A DNA stretch of 57,981 nucleotides from Bryobacteraceae bacterium (GTDB lineage Bacteria; Acidobacteriota; Terriglobia; Bryobacterales; Bryobacteraceae), in the NCBI GenBank assembly GCA_025980665.1, contig JAICXC010000014.1, positions 1 to 57,981 on the forward strand. The letters are read 5' to 3'. This document shows, one piece after another, positions 40,193 to 49,087 of this stretch (its first letter is position 1; every line of letters starts with the position of its first letter). The translations under genes were made by a program, and so were the position numbers. The notes below the pieces were generated by a model. The model searched no databases. It saw nothing but the letters and a program-made list of their open reading frames with translations, and was not told where the DNA came from.

Positions 40193-43100
40193 GTGAAGCG
40201 CCTTTTTGCGTGCAGTGCGGCCGTGTTGCTGTTGCTCAGTGTGCCCCGTCACACGTTGGCTCAAGTCAACGCCACACTTGGCGGGACAGTATCCGATGCG
40301 AATGGAGGAGTGATTCCCAAGGTCGAGATTACCGCCAAGAACGTCAACACGGGAATCGTTACTGTACGTACTACGAACGAAACCGGAAACTTCGAATTCC
40401 CCAGCCTTCAGCCTGGCACCTATACTCTGACGGCGGCGCTTTCGGGATTCCAGACCGCGACGTACAACAACGTCCAGCTCGGACAGGGTCAACCTGTGCG
40501 TCTCAATTTCACTCTTCAAGTGGGTGCGGCGGCGCAATCTGTCGAAGTCGTCGCGCAGGCTGACACTCTATTAGCGACAACCTCAGCGTCTGTCGGTGGA
40601 GTGCTCGCGGAAAAAGAAGTGCTCAGCCTCCCGGTCGCCACGCGCAATGTGCTGGATCTAGTCACTCTGACGCCGGGAGTCATCTTGGTCCCCGGCCCGT
40701 TTGGCCCGGTTACAAGCTTCGCCGGAACCCAGACGAGCGACGTAAACACGACGCGCGATGGCATGGTCACCAATGACGGCCGCTACAATAACGGAACCTA
40801 TTCCGCCACGTTCACCAGTCCGGACATGGTCGAAGAAGTTCGAGTCAGCACGAATTCCATCGATCCTGCGCTGGGCCGCGGCTCGGCGCAGGTGCAGATG
40901 CGTACCAGAGCCGGCAGCAACGAATTCCACGGCGCGCTGTTTTATACGAACAACAATTCTCTGTTCAATACGCTGGGCTATTTTCAGAATCTCACCGGGT
41001 CGAATAAAGATTATCTGAACCGAAACCAGTTTGGCGGCCGGCTCGGCGGACCCATCAAGAAGAACAAGGCGTTTTTCTTCGTCCTGCTGGATGACCAGCG
41101 ATACGTGGAAAAAGTGACCACCGTCTCGACCGTCCTGACCGCCCCGGCCCGTCAAGGAATTTTCCGCTATCTCACTTCCGGTTCCCCGGGCGGCGGCAGC
41201 AGACGAAACGGCAACGCCTTCTCGACGACTCCATCGGTCGATCTAAACGGCAATATACTGACCTCGTCGAATGGGACCCCGTTATTCTTGAACTCCTTCA
41301 ACGTGTTCAGCGACGTTAGGGACCCGAATCGCACCAAGATCGATCCCACCTGGTTTGGACCGCAATATCTAGGTAAATACATGCCGCTGCCGAACGACTA
41401 CACCGTCGGCGACGGTTTGAACACCGCTGGCTTCCGGTGGCAGCGCAGAGACGCCGGCATCGATGGCGCCACGGGCCAGAGCCCCAATCCCAACCGGAAC
41501 CATATCACTACCCGTTTCGACTATCAGGTCAACGACAACAACAAACTCAACTTCGTGATGACGCGGGAACACGACTATGGCGTCACTGGCCAGACCGGAC
41601 TTCCCGATTTTCCCACCGGATACTTCGGCGACGTTCAGCGGTACCCGGATTTCTACACCGCGTCGTGGTCAAGAGTTATCTCCTCCTCAATGCTGAACGA
41701 ATTCCGCTTCGGGCTGAAGCGTGATACGTGGCAGGGAACCTCGCCTCTTGACTTGGGATGCTGCTGGAACGGCGCCGGAGAAACGGACCTCGCCACCACA
41801 GCGCAGGCGGCGCGCGCGAGCTTCCCGCAAGTGGGCGGGCAGTTCCTGTACACGCAGCCTGGCGCCAGCTTGGGCAGCGGCCTAACGGGTCTGGGACTCT
41901 ACGCTGGTATGAACGTATCCTCGCCGCGGCAGACCATCAGTCCGTTTACACAGATTGCAGACACCTTCAGCTTTAACAAGGGAGCCCACTCCTTCACCGC
42001 CGGTTTCGAGGCGGACTACACCAGCTCCCGATCAGAGAATAGCGGTGGCGCGCAAACCACACGTCCATTCGTGACACTAGGCGTGGGCGCCGTTGGTGTG
42101 CCGAATGTCACCAGCGCCAATTTCCCCGGCCTAAATCCGTCTGACATCACGACGGCGCAGGATCTGCTGGCGAATCTCGCCGGCTCGGTAGCCAGCATCC
42201 AGGAGCAGTTTTATGTCAACAGTCCCACCCAGACAGACTGGACCGCCTACACCAAATCCATCCTGTTCGGCCGCGATAACCACTCCAACGCCTGGGCAGG
42301 TTTTTTCAAAGACAACTGGAAGGTCTCGCGAAACTTCACCGTTAATCTGGGATTGCGCTACGATTTCTTTGGTACGCCTTACGAAAGCAACGGCTTGGGA
42401 GGCCGCTTTAGGGGCGGCCAGGCCGGACTCTTTGGAATTTCCGGAACGAGTTTCGCGAATACTGGAACGCCCTACACGAATAATGGCTCGCTGACGACCA
42501 CGGAATTCGTAGGGAAAGATTCGGCCAATCCCGGTACGACGATCTACAATAACGATTGGAATAACTTCGCTCCGTCGGTAGGCATCAGTTGGAACTTGCC
42601 TTGGTTTAAGCGGGACACGATCCTGCGTGCTGGGTATGGCGTGAACTATGCCGGAAACATTGATTTCCTCACTCTGAACACCAACATCGGCAACCTTCCT
42701 GGACAGACGCTCAATGTCACATATACTCCATCCACGTATTTGGATCTGGCAAACATAAATTCGAATCTCGTGCCGGTCTCCACAGGCGGCGCCGTGCCGT
42801 TCTCTCCGGTTCCATTGACGAACCGCAGCGCGGGGATTGTGGGTTACTCCAACGCTCTTCGGACGCCCTATATTCAGAGTTTCAACGTGTCCGTACAGCG
42901 TGAGATCGTGCGCAACCTGACCGTGGACGTGAGCTACATTGGCAACAAAGGGTCGAAGCTGCTGACTAACCAGCAGATCAATGACACCAACATCTTCTCG
43001 AACGGCTTCCTGGACGCGTTCAACGTGACGCGGAATGGCGGCAACGCTCCCCTGTTCGACACAATGCTGAAAGGCTTGAACATTCCTGGTGTCGGCATCG

Positions 43101-44125
43101 TGAACGGGACCACGCTCACGGGTTCTCAGGCACTTCGAAAATTGACGACGACGAACCAGTTCATCGCGAATGGATCTGTAGGTGCCCTGGCCAACTTTCT
43201 GAATACCTCGCCGACGGCTACCGGAGTGAACGGCGGAATCCTTACCAACGGAAACCTGCCGCAGCAGTTCTTCGTGAGGAATCCCCAGTTCGGCAGCGTG
43301 GCGCTGGTGGGAAACAACGGCAATTCGACCTACAATTCGGTTCAAGGCCACGTGAGCCAGCGTTTCTCAAAGGGCGTCAGCGGTCAGTTTAGCTACACCT
43401 TTTCCAAAGCACTGGGCGACAACCTCATTCGAGACCAAAATAATCTGTCGTTAAGCAAGGGCTTGCTGAACATCGATCGCACCCATCTTCTCCAAGGCAA
43501 TATTACCTGGGACCTGCCATTCGGCAGCATGGGAAAATTTCTCGGAAATAGCGGGATTGGGCGGCAGGTGGTGGGAGGATGGGAGCTCTCATCCGGCTTC
43601 TCCTGGGTTTCCGGCACCCCTCTCACTCTGACGTCTACCGACAACACTCTTAACTTCCGCGGAACGAACACGGCGGACCTGGTCGGGGCTTTTCCGGACA
43701 ATGCGGGACAGGTAGTAAAAGGAAACGGCTTCGTTCAGTATTTCCCTGGGCTTAGTACGAAGATCGCCCCCGCGCCGAGCTTTGGAGGCGACCCCACGCT
43801 CCCTGGCCGTTTTACCAATCAAGTGGTTGTGGACGGATCGGGGAACATCATCTTCGCGAATCCGACGCCGGGAACGACGGGAAATACCGCTGTAAATCTT
43901 CCGTTCATGAAAGGTCCGGGGCAGCTTGGCCTGAATGGAGCGCTGAACAAGCAGTTTCGAATTCGTGAAAGCAAGACCTTCGCTATCAGAGCCGACGTGA
44001 TCAACTTGCTCAATAAACCACAGTGGGGGAATCCGAACACTAGCATCAACTCCACCACGTTCGGCCGCATCACGACGGCGACCGGAACTCGAACCATAAC
44101 GTTCAACGCGCGATTTGATTTCTAA
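40193..44125 (+). CDS. TonB-dependent receptor with carboxypeptidase-regulatory-like domain (2)
   Basis: A 1310-residue Oar-like outer membrane receptor from a GTG with GAGGAG about 7 nt upstream. It has a signal peptide (FACSAAVLLLLSVPRHTLAQ), a carboxypeptidase-regulatory-like domain (ATLGGTVSDANGGVIPKVEI, GNFEFPSLQPGTYTLTA), a plug (VLDLVTLTPGVI, GSAQVQMRTRAGSNEFHG) and a long barrel ending with the aromatic signature FNARFDF. It differs strongly in the barrel from the receptor at 27211, so the ligands are probably different. The 15-bp repeat array lies in its leader or promoter. Confidence 0.93.
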   Translation: MKRLFACSAAVLLLLSVPRHTLAQVNATLGGTVSDANGGVIPKVEITAKNVNTGIVTVRTTNETGNFEFPSLQPGTYTLTAALSGFQTATYNNVQLGQGQPVRLNFTLQVGAAAQSVEVVAQADTLLATTSASVGGVLAEKEVLSLPVATRNVLDLVTLTPGVILVPGPFGPVTSFAGTQTSDVNTTRDGMVTNDGRYNNGTYSATFTSPDMVEEVRVSTNSIDPALGRGSAQVQMRTRAGSNEFHGALFYTNNNSLFNTLGYFQNLTGSNKDYLNRNQFGGRLGGPIKKNKAFFFVLLDDQRYVEKVTTVSTVLTAPARQGIFRYLTSGSPGGGSRRNGNAFSTTPSVDLNGNILTSSNGTPLFLNSFNVFSDVRDPNRTKIDPTWFGPQYLGKYMPLPNDYTVGDGLNTAGFRWQRRDAGIDGATGQSPNPNRNHITTRFDYQVNDNNKLNFVMTREHDYGVTGQTGLPDFPTGYFGDVQRYPDFYTASWSRVISSSMLNEFRFGLKRDTWQGTSPLDLGCCWNGAGETDLATTAQAARASFPQVGGQFLYTQPGASLGSGLTGLGLYAGMNVSSPRQTISPFTQIADTFSFNKGAHSFTAGFEADYTSSRSENSGGAQTTRPFVTLGVGAVGVPNVTSANFPGLNPSDITTAQDLLANLAGSVASIQEQFYVNSPTQTDWTAYTKSILFGRDNHSNAWAGFFKDNWKVSRNFTVNLGLRYDFFGTPYESNGLGGRFRGGQAGLFGISGTSFANTGTPYTNNGSLTTTEFVGKDSANPGTTIYNNDWNNFAPSVGISWNLPWFKRDTILRAGYGVNYAGNIDFLTLNTNIGNLPGQTLNVTYTPSTYLDLANINSNLVPVSTGGAVPFSPVPLTNRSAGIVGYSNALRTPYIQSFNVSVQREIVRNLTVDVSYIGNKGSKLLTNQQINDTNIFSNGFLDAFNVTRNGGNAPLFDTMLKGLNIPGVGIVNGTTLTGSQALRKLTTTNQFIANGSVGALANFLNTSPTATGVNGGILTNGNLPQQFFVRNPQFGSVALVGNNGNSTYNSVQGHVSQRFSKGVSGQFSYTFSKALGDNLIRDQNNLSLSKGLLNIDRTHLLQGNITWDLPFGSMGKFLGNSGIGRQVVGGWELSSGFSWVSGTPLTLTSTDNTLNFRGTNTADLVGAFPDNAGQVVKGNGFVQYFPGLSTKIAPAPSFGGDPTLPGRFTNQVVVDGSGNIIFANPTPGTTGNTAVNLPFMKGPGQLGLNGALNKQFRIRESKTFAIRADVINLLNKPQWGNPNTSINSTTFGRITTATGTRTITFNARFDF

Positions 44126-44171
44126 GAAAGACGCGCCAATAACGAGCGCCTGCGCGGAAGCCGCCACAATG

Positions 44172-44459
44172 CTACTTCCAGCCCTTGGGTCGGGGTAACT
44201 TTCTGTATGCGCTCGGAGGCTTCCCGCTCAGAAGAAGATTGCGGAAGGCGACATCCGAGGCTGCGCCATCTCTGGTAACTGTCGGACCACGCAGCCAACG
44301 TTTCCATACGCTGTAGCGCTGGCCGGCCGCCCAGCACAAGTCCAGGATTACGATATTTTCAGGGAACGATGCGAGGTAGCGATCCCGAAGCGCGGCTCGT
44401 TCATCCATCCACCAAATTTCAGCGCCCTGAGCCGTTAGACTTGTCGTTTCGGGGATCAC
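44172..44459 (-). CDS. Small hypothetical protein at the end of the efflux operon
   Basis: A 95-residue frame starting at a GTG 4 nt after the stop of the outer-membrane channel gene; an ATG 17 codons later is an alternative. The sequence looks like real protein (RDRYLASFPENIVILDLCWA, RYSVWKRWLRG, FRNLLLSGKPPSAYRKLPRP, ending KGWK): a basic, Trp-rich soluble domain. No family is recognised and no ribosome site is evident. It may be expressed by coupling to the channel gene, or be a remnant. Confidence 0.4.
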   Translation of the reverse strand: MIPETTSLTAQGAEIWWMDERAALRDRYLASFPENIVILDLCWAAGQRYSVWKRWLRGPTVTRDGAASDVAFRNLLLSGKPPSAYRKLPRPKGWK

Positions 44460-44463
44460 AGTT

Positions 44464-45948
44464 CTATTTGCTGACCGGCCGAGCCACGTTTTCGGTGTTC
44501 TTCGGGTCGGCGAGAGAGACCGTGCGAAGGGCATCGCCCGAGGGTAAGGTGGAGGCATCCCAACCGCCGCCCAGGGCTTTGACGAGATCCACGGCCGCAC
44601 TCATGCGCCGCTGCAGGATACTGATGGCCGTCAACTGATCGCTCAGGGCGATGGTCTGAGTCTCGATGACGTTCAGATAGGAATCGGTTCCCGCCTTGTA
44701 CCGGTCTAATTCCAGACTCAGCGATTCCTGAGCGGCGGTAACGGCGGCCTGCTGTTGCACTGCCTCTTCCGCCAGGTAGCGCAAGTTTGCAAGATTGTCC
44801 TCGACTTCCTGGAAGGCGGCGAGGACCGTCTGCTGGTACGCGGCGATCGTGGCGTCGTAGGATGCTTGGGCCCCTGCCAACGCGGCTCCACGGCGGCCGA
44901 AATCGAACAAGGTCTGAGAGACACCGGGGCCGGCGGACCAACTGCGGCTCCCGTAGGTCAACAGATTCGCCAGATTGTTGGTGATGAGACCAGCGCTTGC
45001 GGAGAGCGTCAAGGTGGGATAGTAAGCGGTCTGGGCGATGCCGACATTAGCATTAGCGGCCGCTACCAGGCGCTCATTGGCCGCGATATCGGGGCGGCGC
45101 TCGAGCAACTGTGAGGGAATGGCCAGCGGAATGGGTGGAGGCGGGGCGTTGATCTTGCTGGCGCCTATGTCCAATGAGGATGGGAGCTGACCGGTGAGCA
45201 CGGCGATCGCATGCTCGAGCTGCGCCCGGGTGACGCGCGTTTCCGTGGCCTGGGCTCGTGCGCCGGCCAGTTCGGTTTCCGCCAAGGCAACATCGCTTCT
45301 GCCCGCCAGCCCGAAGCGGAAGCGGTCGGACGTCAACTGCAGGTTCCGCTGATAGGCGTCGATAGTGTCCTGCAACACCGCTAGCTGCATATCTTCCGCG
45401 GCCAGCGCAAAGTAATCGGTCGCAAGCAGAGACTGCTGGCTGAGCCGGATATTCTCAAGATCGGCTGCACTCACCTGCGCATTGTCCACCGCATTCTCGA
45501 CGGACAGACGAACGCGCCCCCACAGATCGGGCTCCCAGGTCGCGGTTGCGCCCAGCGAAAACGTCTGACTAGTGCCTCCTCTCCCACCATTGAGTCCCGT
45601 GTCGCTTTGCGCGATGGAAGGATTCGATCCGATGGAGGGATAGTAATTCGCATGACTGGCCAGAACCAGCGCACGCGCCTGGCGGAACTGTGCTTCCGCT
45701 GCTTTTACATTCTGGTTATTAACGGTGACTAACTCTTCCAGCCGGTTCAATTGTGGATCCCCGAAAATCTCCCACCAGTTACCCTTGATCAGGCCATCGC
45801 TGGGAGTCGCCATCTTCCACTCGTCGTTGCCGGCCATTGCTTTTAGGGCAGGCGGAGTCTGTGCCACGGGCCGCTGGTAACGGGGACCGACGGTACACGA
45901 AGAACAAAGCAGACTGATAAGAACCGCGATGGTCCAACGTGCCGGCAT
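44464..45948 (-). CDS. Outer-membrane efflux channel lipoprotein (OprM/NodT type)
   Basis: A 494-residue lipoprotein (lipobox LLCSSC near residue 18) of the TolC superfamily. It has two repeated halves of long helices with typical elements PDLWGRVRLSVENA, LLERRPDIAANERLVAAANA and TLFDFGRRGAALAGAQASYDATIAAYQQ. It forms the trimeric outer-membrane exit duct for the RND pumps encoded upstream. The ATG overlaps the stop of the preceding pump gene by one base (TGATG), so it is translationally coupled. It is the last recognised member of the four-gene efflux operon. Confidence 0.93.
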   Translation of the reverse strand: MPARWTIAVLISLLCSSCTVGPRYQRPVAQTPPALKAMAGNDEWKMATPSDGLIKGNWWEIFGDPQLNRLEELVTVNNQNVKAAEAQFRQARALVLASHANYYPSIGSNPSIAQSDTGLNGGRGGTSQTFSLGATATWEPDLWGRVRLSVENAVDNAQVSAADLENIRLSQQSLLATDYFALAAEDMQLAVLQDTIDAYQRNLQLTSDRFRFGLAGRSDVALAETELAGARAQATETRVTRAQLEHAIAVLTGQLPSSLDIGASKINAPPPPIPLAIPSQLLERRPDIAANERLVAAANANVGIAQTAYYPTLTLSASAGLITNNLANLLTYGSRSWSAGPGVSQTLFDFGRRGAALAGAQASYDATIAAYQQTVLAAFQEVEDNLANLRYLAEEAVQQQAAVTAAQESLSLELDRYKAGTDSYLNVIETQTIALSDQLTAISILQRRMSAAVDLVKALGGGWDASTLPSGDALRTVSLADPKNTENVARPVSK

Positions 45949-48900
45949 CAATCTCCACTCCCTGCGGCGCCGCCGGGAATGAAAAAACCGGGGCGGCTAC
46001 TGTAATCCGGTTGCCGGCGCGCAAAAAGATTGCGGAGCCGATCCAAATACAGATAGATGACGGGCGTCGTGAACAGAGTCAGCATCTGGCTGACCAGAAG
46101 GCCGCCCACGATGGCAATGCCCAGAGGTCTCCGCAACTCCGCTCCCGCGCCCCAGCCGAGGGCCATCGGCATGCCACCCAACAGGGCGCACATGGTGGTC
46201 ATCATGATGGGCCGAAACCGCAGCAGGCAGGCTTGGTAGATGGCATCGCGCGGACTCATCCCCTGGTTGCGTTCGGCCGCGAGCGCGAAATCGATCATCA
46301 TAATCGCGTTCTTCTTGACGATGCCAATCAGAAGGAGAATCCCGATCATGCCGATGAGGTCCAGATTGCTCTTGAACAGAACCATCGCCATCAGCGCCCC
46401 GACGCCGGCAGATGGCAGCGTCGAGATGATGGTCAGCGGGTGGATCAGGCTCTCATACAGGATTCCGAGCACGATATAAACAGCGAGCAGAGCCGTTCCG
46501 ATCAGGACAGGCTGATTGGCAAGCGCTTCCTGATACGCCTGCGCGGTGCCGGCGAACCTGCCCGTGATATTTGCAGGCAGGCCCATGTCCACTTCCGCCT
46601 GGTTAATCGCGGTCACAGCATCGCTCAGCGGCACGTTCTCAGCGAGGTTAAAGGAAAATGTCGTGGCCGGAAACTGGCCCTGATGGGGCAGGGAAATGGG
46701 CGTGATTCCTTGCGTGAAATGCGTGAAGGTCGACAACGGAACGGCGATACCTCGGGGTGTCTGGACGTAGATGGTTTTCAGGAAGTCCGGGCTCTCCCAC
46801 CATTGCTGCTGTAGCGCCAGAACGACGTGGTACTGATTGATCGACTTGTACATCACCGAGACTTGGCGCTGGCCAAACGCGTCATAGAGCGCCGAGTCTA
46901 CCGCTTGCGCCGTGAGACCCAGACGCGATGCGGTATCGCGGTCGATAATGACATTGGACGACAAGCCGGAATTTTGCTGGTCCGAACTTACATCCGCGAT
47001 CTCTGGAAGGGTCGAGAGTTGTTGCAGAACTTTCGGTCCCCATTGAGCCAGCGAGGCGAAGTCGGGACCTTGCAGCGTGTACTGGTATTGCGCGTTTCCC
47101 TGCCGGCCGCCAATGCGCACGTCCTGGGAGTTCTGCAAATACAAGACCGCCCCCGGCACACCGGAAGTCTTACGGCGCAGACGGGCGATCACCTGGTCCG
47201 AGGTGGAGTTGCGAACCCCTACCGGCTTGAGTTGAACATTGACATACGCCGAGTTCCCGCCGGATCCGCCCCCGCTGCTCCCGGCCACCATGGTGACTGC
47301 TTGAACATCCGGGTCTACCCGGATCTGCTCCTCGAACCATTTCGCCTTTTCCACCAGCGCCTGGTACGAAATGTGCTGCTGGCCCACGACGTTGCCCTGC
47401 AAGCGTCCCGTATCCTGCTGCGGGAAAAATCCTTTCGGAACCTTGACGTACAGGTAAACGTTGATGCCCACCGTAAGGATCAGGGTGAGCAGGACAGACG
47501 CGGGATGATCCAGGACGACGTGGAGCGCCGCGGCGTAGGTGGAAATAATCCACTTGAAGAATTTCTCGGTCTGGTTGTATAGGTATCCGTGAACGCTGCG
47601 TTCCTTGAGAAGCCACGCGCACATCATGGGAGTAACCGTGACCGAGATCACCATGGAAATAGCGATGGCGACCGATAGCACCACGGCGAATTCACGGAAT
47701 AGACGTCCCACCACGCCGCTCATCATCAGGATGGGAATGAAGACGGCGATGAGCGAGATGCTCATCGACAAGACAGTGAACCCGATCTCCTGCGCTCCCT
47801 TGAGGGCCGCCTGCATCGGTTTCATTCCACTTTCGAGGTGTCGTGTTATGTTTTCGATGACGACAATCGCGTCGTCGACGACGAATCCGGTGGCAATCGT
47901 CAGCGCCATAATCGAAAGATTGTCCAGGGTGTACCCGATCAAATACATCGCGCCGAAAGTGGCGATGATGGATACGGGCACGGATATACTCGGAATGAAC
48001 GTCGACCAGCCGCTGCGAAGGAACAGGAACACGACCATGATTACGAGCCCGATGGAAATGATCATGTTGCGTTGGGCATCCCTCAGGGAATCACGAGTCG
48101 TGATGGTGCGGTCGCTGGCGATCTTGAAACGGACCGTCGGCGGAAGCTGGGCCTCAAACTGCGGCATCAAAGCTTTAATTCGTGCGACGGTGTCGACGAC
48201 GTTGGCGTTCGGCTGGCGGTTGATCTGGATTTGAACCATCGGGTTGCCATTAACAATGCCGAGGTTCCGCACATCTTCATTCGCGTCAATGACCCGGCCG
48301 ATATCCGAAAGCCGGACCGGCGCGCCATTCCGGTAAACAACCACCAGATCCTTGTAATCCTTCGCCAGAAAAAGTTGGTCGCTGGTATAGATGGGAATAT
48401 CGACGTCATTGTTGGCAAGCGACCCTTTCGGCCGGTTGGCATTGGCGCTCTGGAGGAACGTGCCGACTTGATCCAAACCGACGTTGTAGTCGGAGAGCGG
48501 TTGCGGATTCACTTCGACGCGAACCGCGGGAAGGGAACTCCCACCTACTTGAACCTGGCCGACGCCCTGGACCTGCGCCAGTTTCTGGGCAAATACCGAC
48601 GAGGCGATGTCGTAAAGCTGCGGCCTGGGTACTACGTCCGACTCAAGTGTCATCAACAGGATCGGTTGGTCGGCCGGATTGATTTTCCGATAGGTCGGGA
48701 GAGACGGAAGATTCGAGGGGAGAAATCCGACCGAGGAGTTAATAGCCGCCTGTACTTCGCGCGCCGCTGCATTGATATCGCGGCTCAGGTCGAATTGGAG
48801 TACGATCTGTGCGGATCCAACGTTACTTTGCGACGTCATTTCCGTGACGCCCGCGATGCGCGTGAACTGCTTCTCGAGGGGGGTAGCTACGGAGGCCGCC

Positions 48901-49076
48901 ATCACTTCAGGACTTGCTCCCGGCAGGCCGGCGCGGACCTGGATGGTCGGGAAATCGACTTCCGGGAGCGCCGAAACAGGCAAGAGGGTATACGCGATTC
49001 CGCCGGCCATGGTCAGCGCTACCAGCAGCAGCGTCGTTGCCACCGGTCTGTGAATGAATGGCGTCGAAATACTCAT
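45948..49076 (-). CDS. mdtC: RND multidrug efflux pump subunit (MdtC-like)
   Basis: A 1042-residue inner-membrane proton/drug antiporter with twelve membrane helices and two large periplasmic loops. It begins MSISTPFIHRPVATTLL and has LPVSALPEVDFPTIQV, the proton-relay Asp pair in [16 protein letters not shown], and [21 protein letters not shown]. The presence of two adjacent RND genes with one adaptor is the MdtABC/MuxABC layout, in which the two pump proteins form a heterotrimer. It lies 11 bp after the MdtB-like gene. Substrates in that group include bile salts, novobiocin and flavonoids; here they are unknown. Confidence 0.9.
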   Translation of the reverse strand: MSISTPFIHRPVATTLLLVALTMAGGIAYTLLPVSALPEVDFPTIQVRAGLPGASPEVMAASVATPLEKQFTRIAGVTEMTSQSNVGSAQIVLQFDLSRDINAAAREVQAAINSSVGFLPSNLPSLPTYRKINPADQPILLMTLESDVVPRPQLYDIASSVFAQKLAQVQGVGQVQVGGSSLPAVRVEVNPQPLSDYNVGLDQVGTFLQSANANRPKGSLANNDVDIPIYTSDQLFLAKDYKDLVVVYRNGAPVRLSDIGRVIDANEDVRNLGIVNGNPMVQIQINRQPNANVVDTVARIKALMPQFEAQLPPTVRFKIASDRTITTRDSLRDAQRNMIISIGLVIMVVFLFLRSGWSTFIPSISVPVSIIATFGAMYLIGYTLDNLSIMALTIATGFVVDDAIVVIENITRHLESGMKPMQAALKGAQEIGFTVLSMSISLIAVFIPILMMSGVVGRLFREFAVVLSVAIAISMVISVTVTPMMCAWLLKERSVHGYLYNQTEKFFKWIISTYAAALHVVLDHPASVLLTLILTVGINVYLYVKVPKGFFPQQDTGRLQGNVVGQQHISYQALVEKAKWFEEQIRVDPDVQAVTMVAGSSGGGSGGNSAYVNVQLKPVGVRNSTSDQVIARLRRKTSGVPGAVLYLQNSQDVRIGGRQGNAQYQYTLQGPDFASLAQWGPKVLQQLSTLPEIADVSSDQQNSGLSSNVIIDRDTASRLGLTAQAVDSALYDAFGQRQVSVMYKSINQYHVVLALQQQWWESPDFLKTIYVQTPRGIAVPLSTFTHFTQGITPISLPHQGQFPATTFSFNLAENVPLSDAVTAINQAEVDMGLPANITGRFAGTAQAYQEALANQPVLIGTALLAVYIVLGILYESLIHPLTIISTLPSAGVGALMAMVLFKSNLDLIGMIGILLLIGIVKKNAIMMIDFALAAERNQGMSPRDAIYQACLLRFRPIMMTTMCALLGGMPMALGWGAGAELRRPLGIAIVGGLLVSQMLTLFTTPVIYLYLDRLRNLFARRQPDYSSRPGFFIPGGAAGSGD

Positions 49077-49087
49077 ACATTTCAGCC

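Noticed and set aside
42131..43351. Minus-strand frame of 406 codons inside the second TonB receptor
   Set aside because: No recognisable domain, wholly antisense to a well-supported receptor gene.
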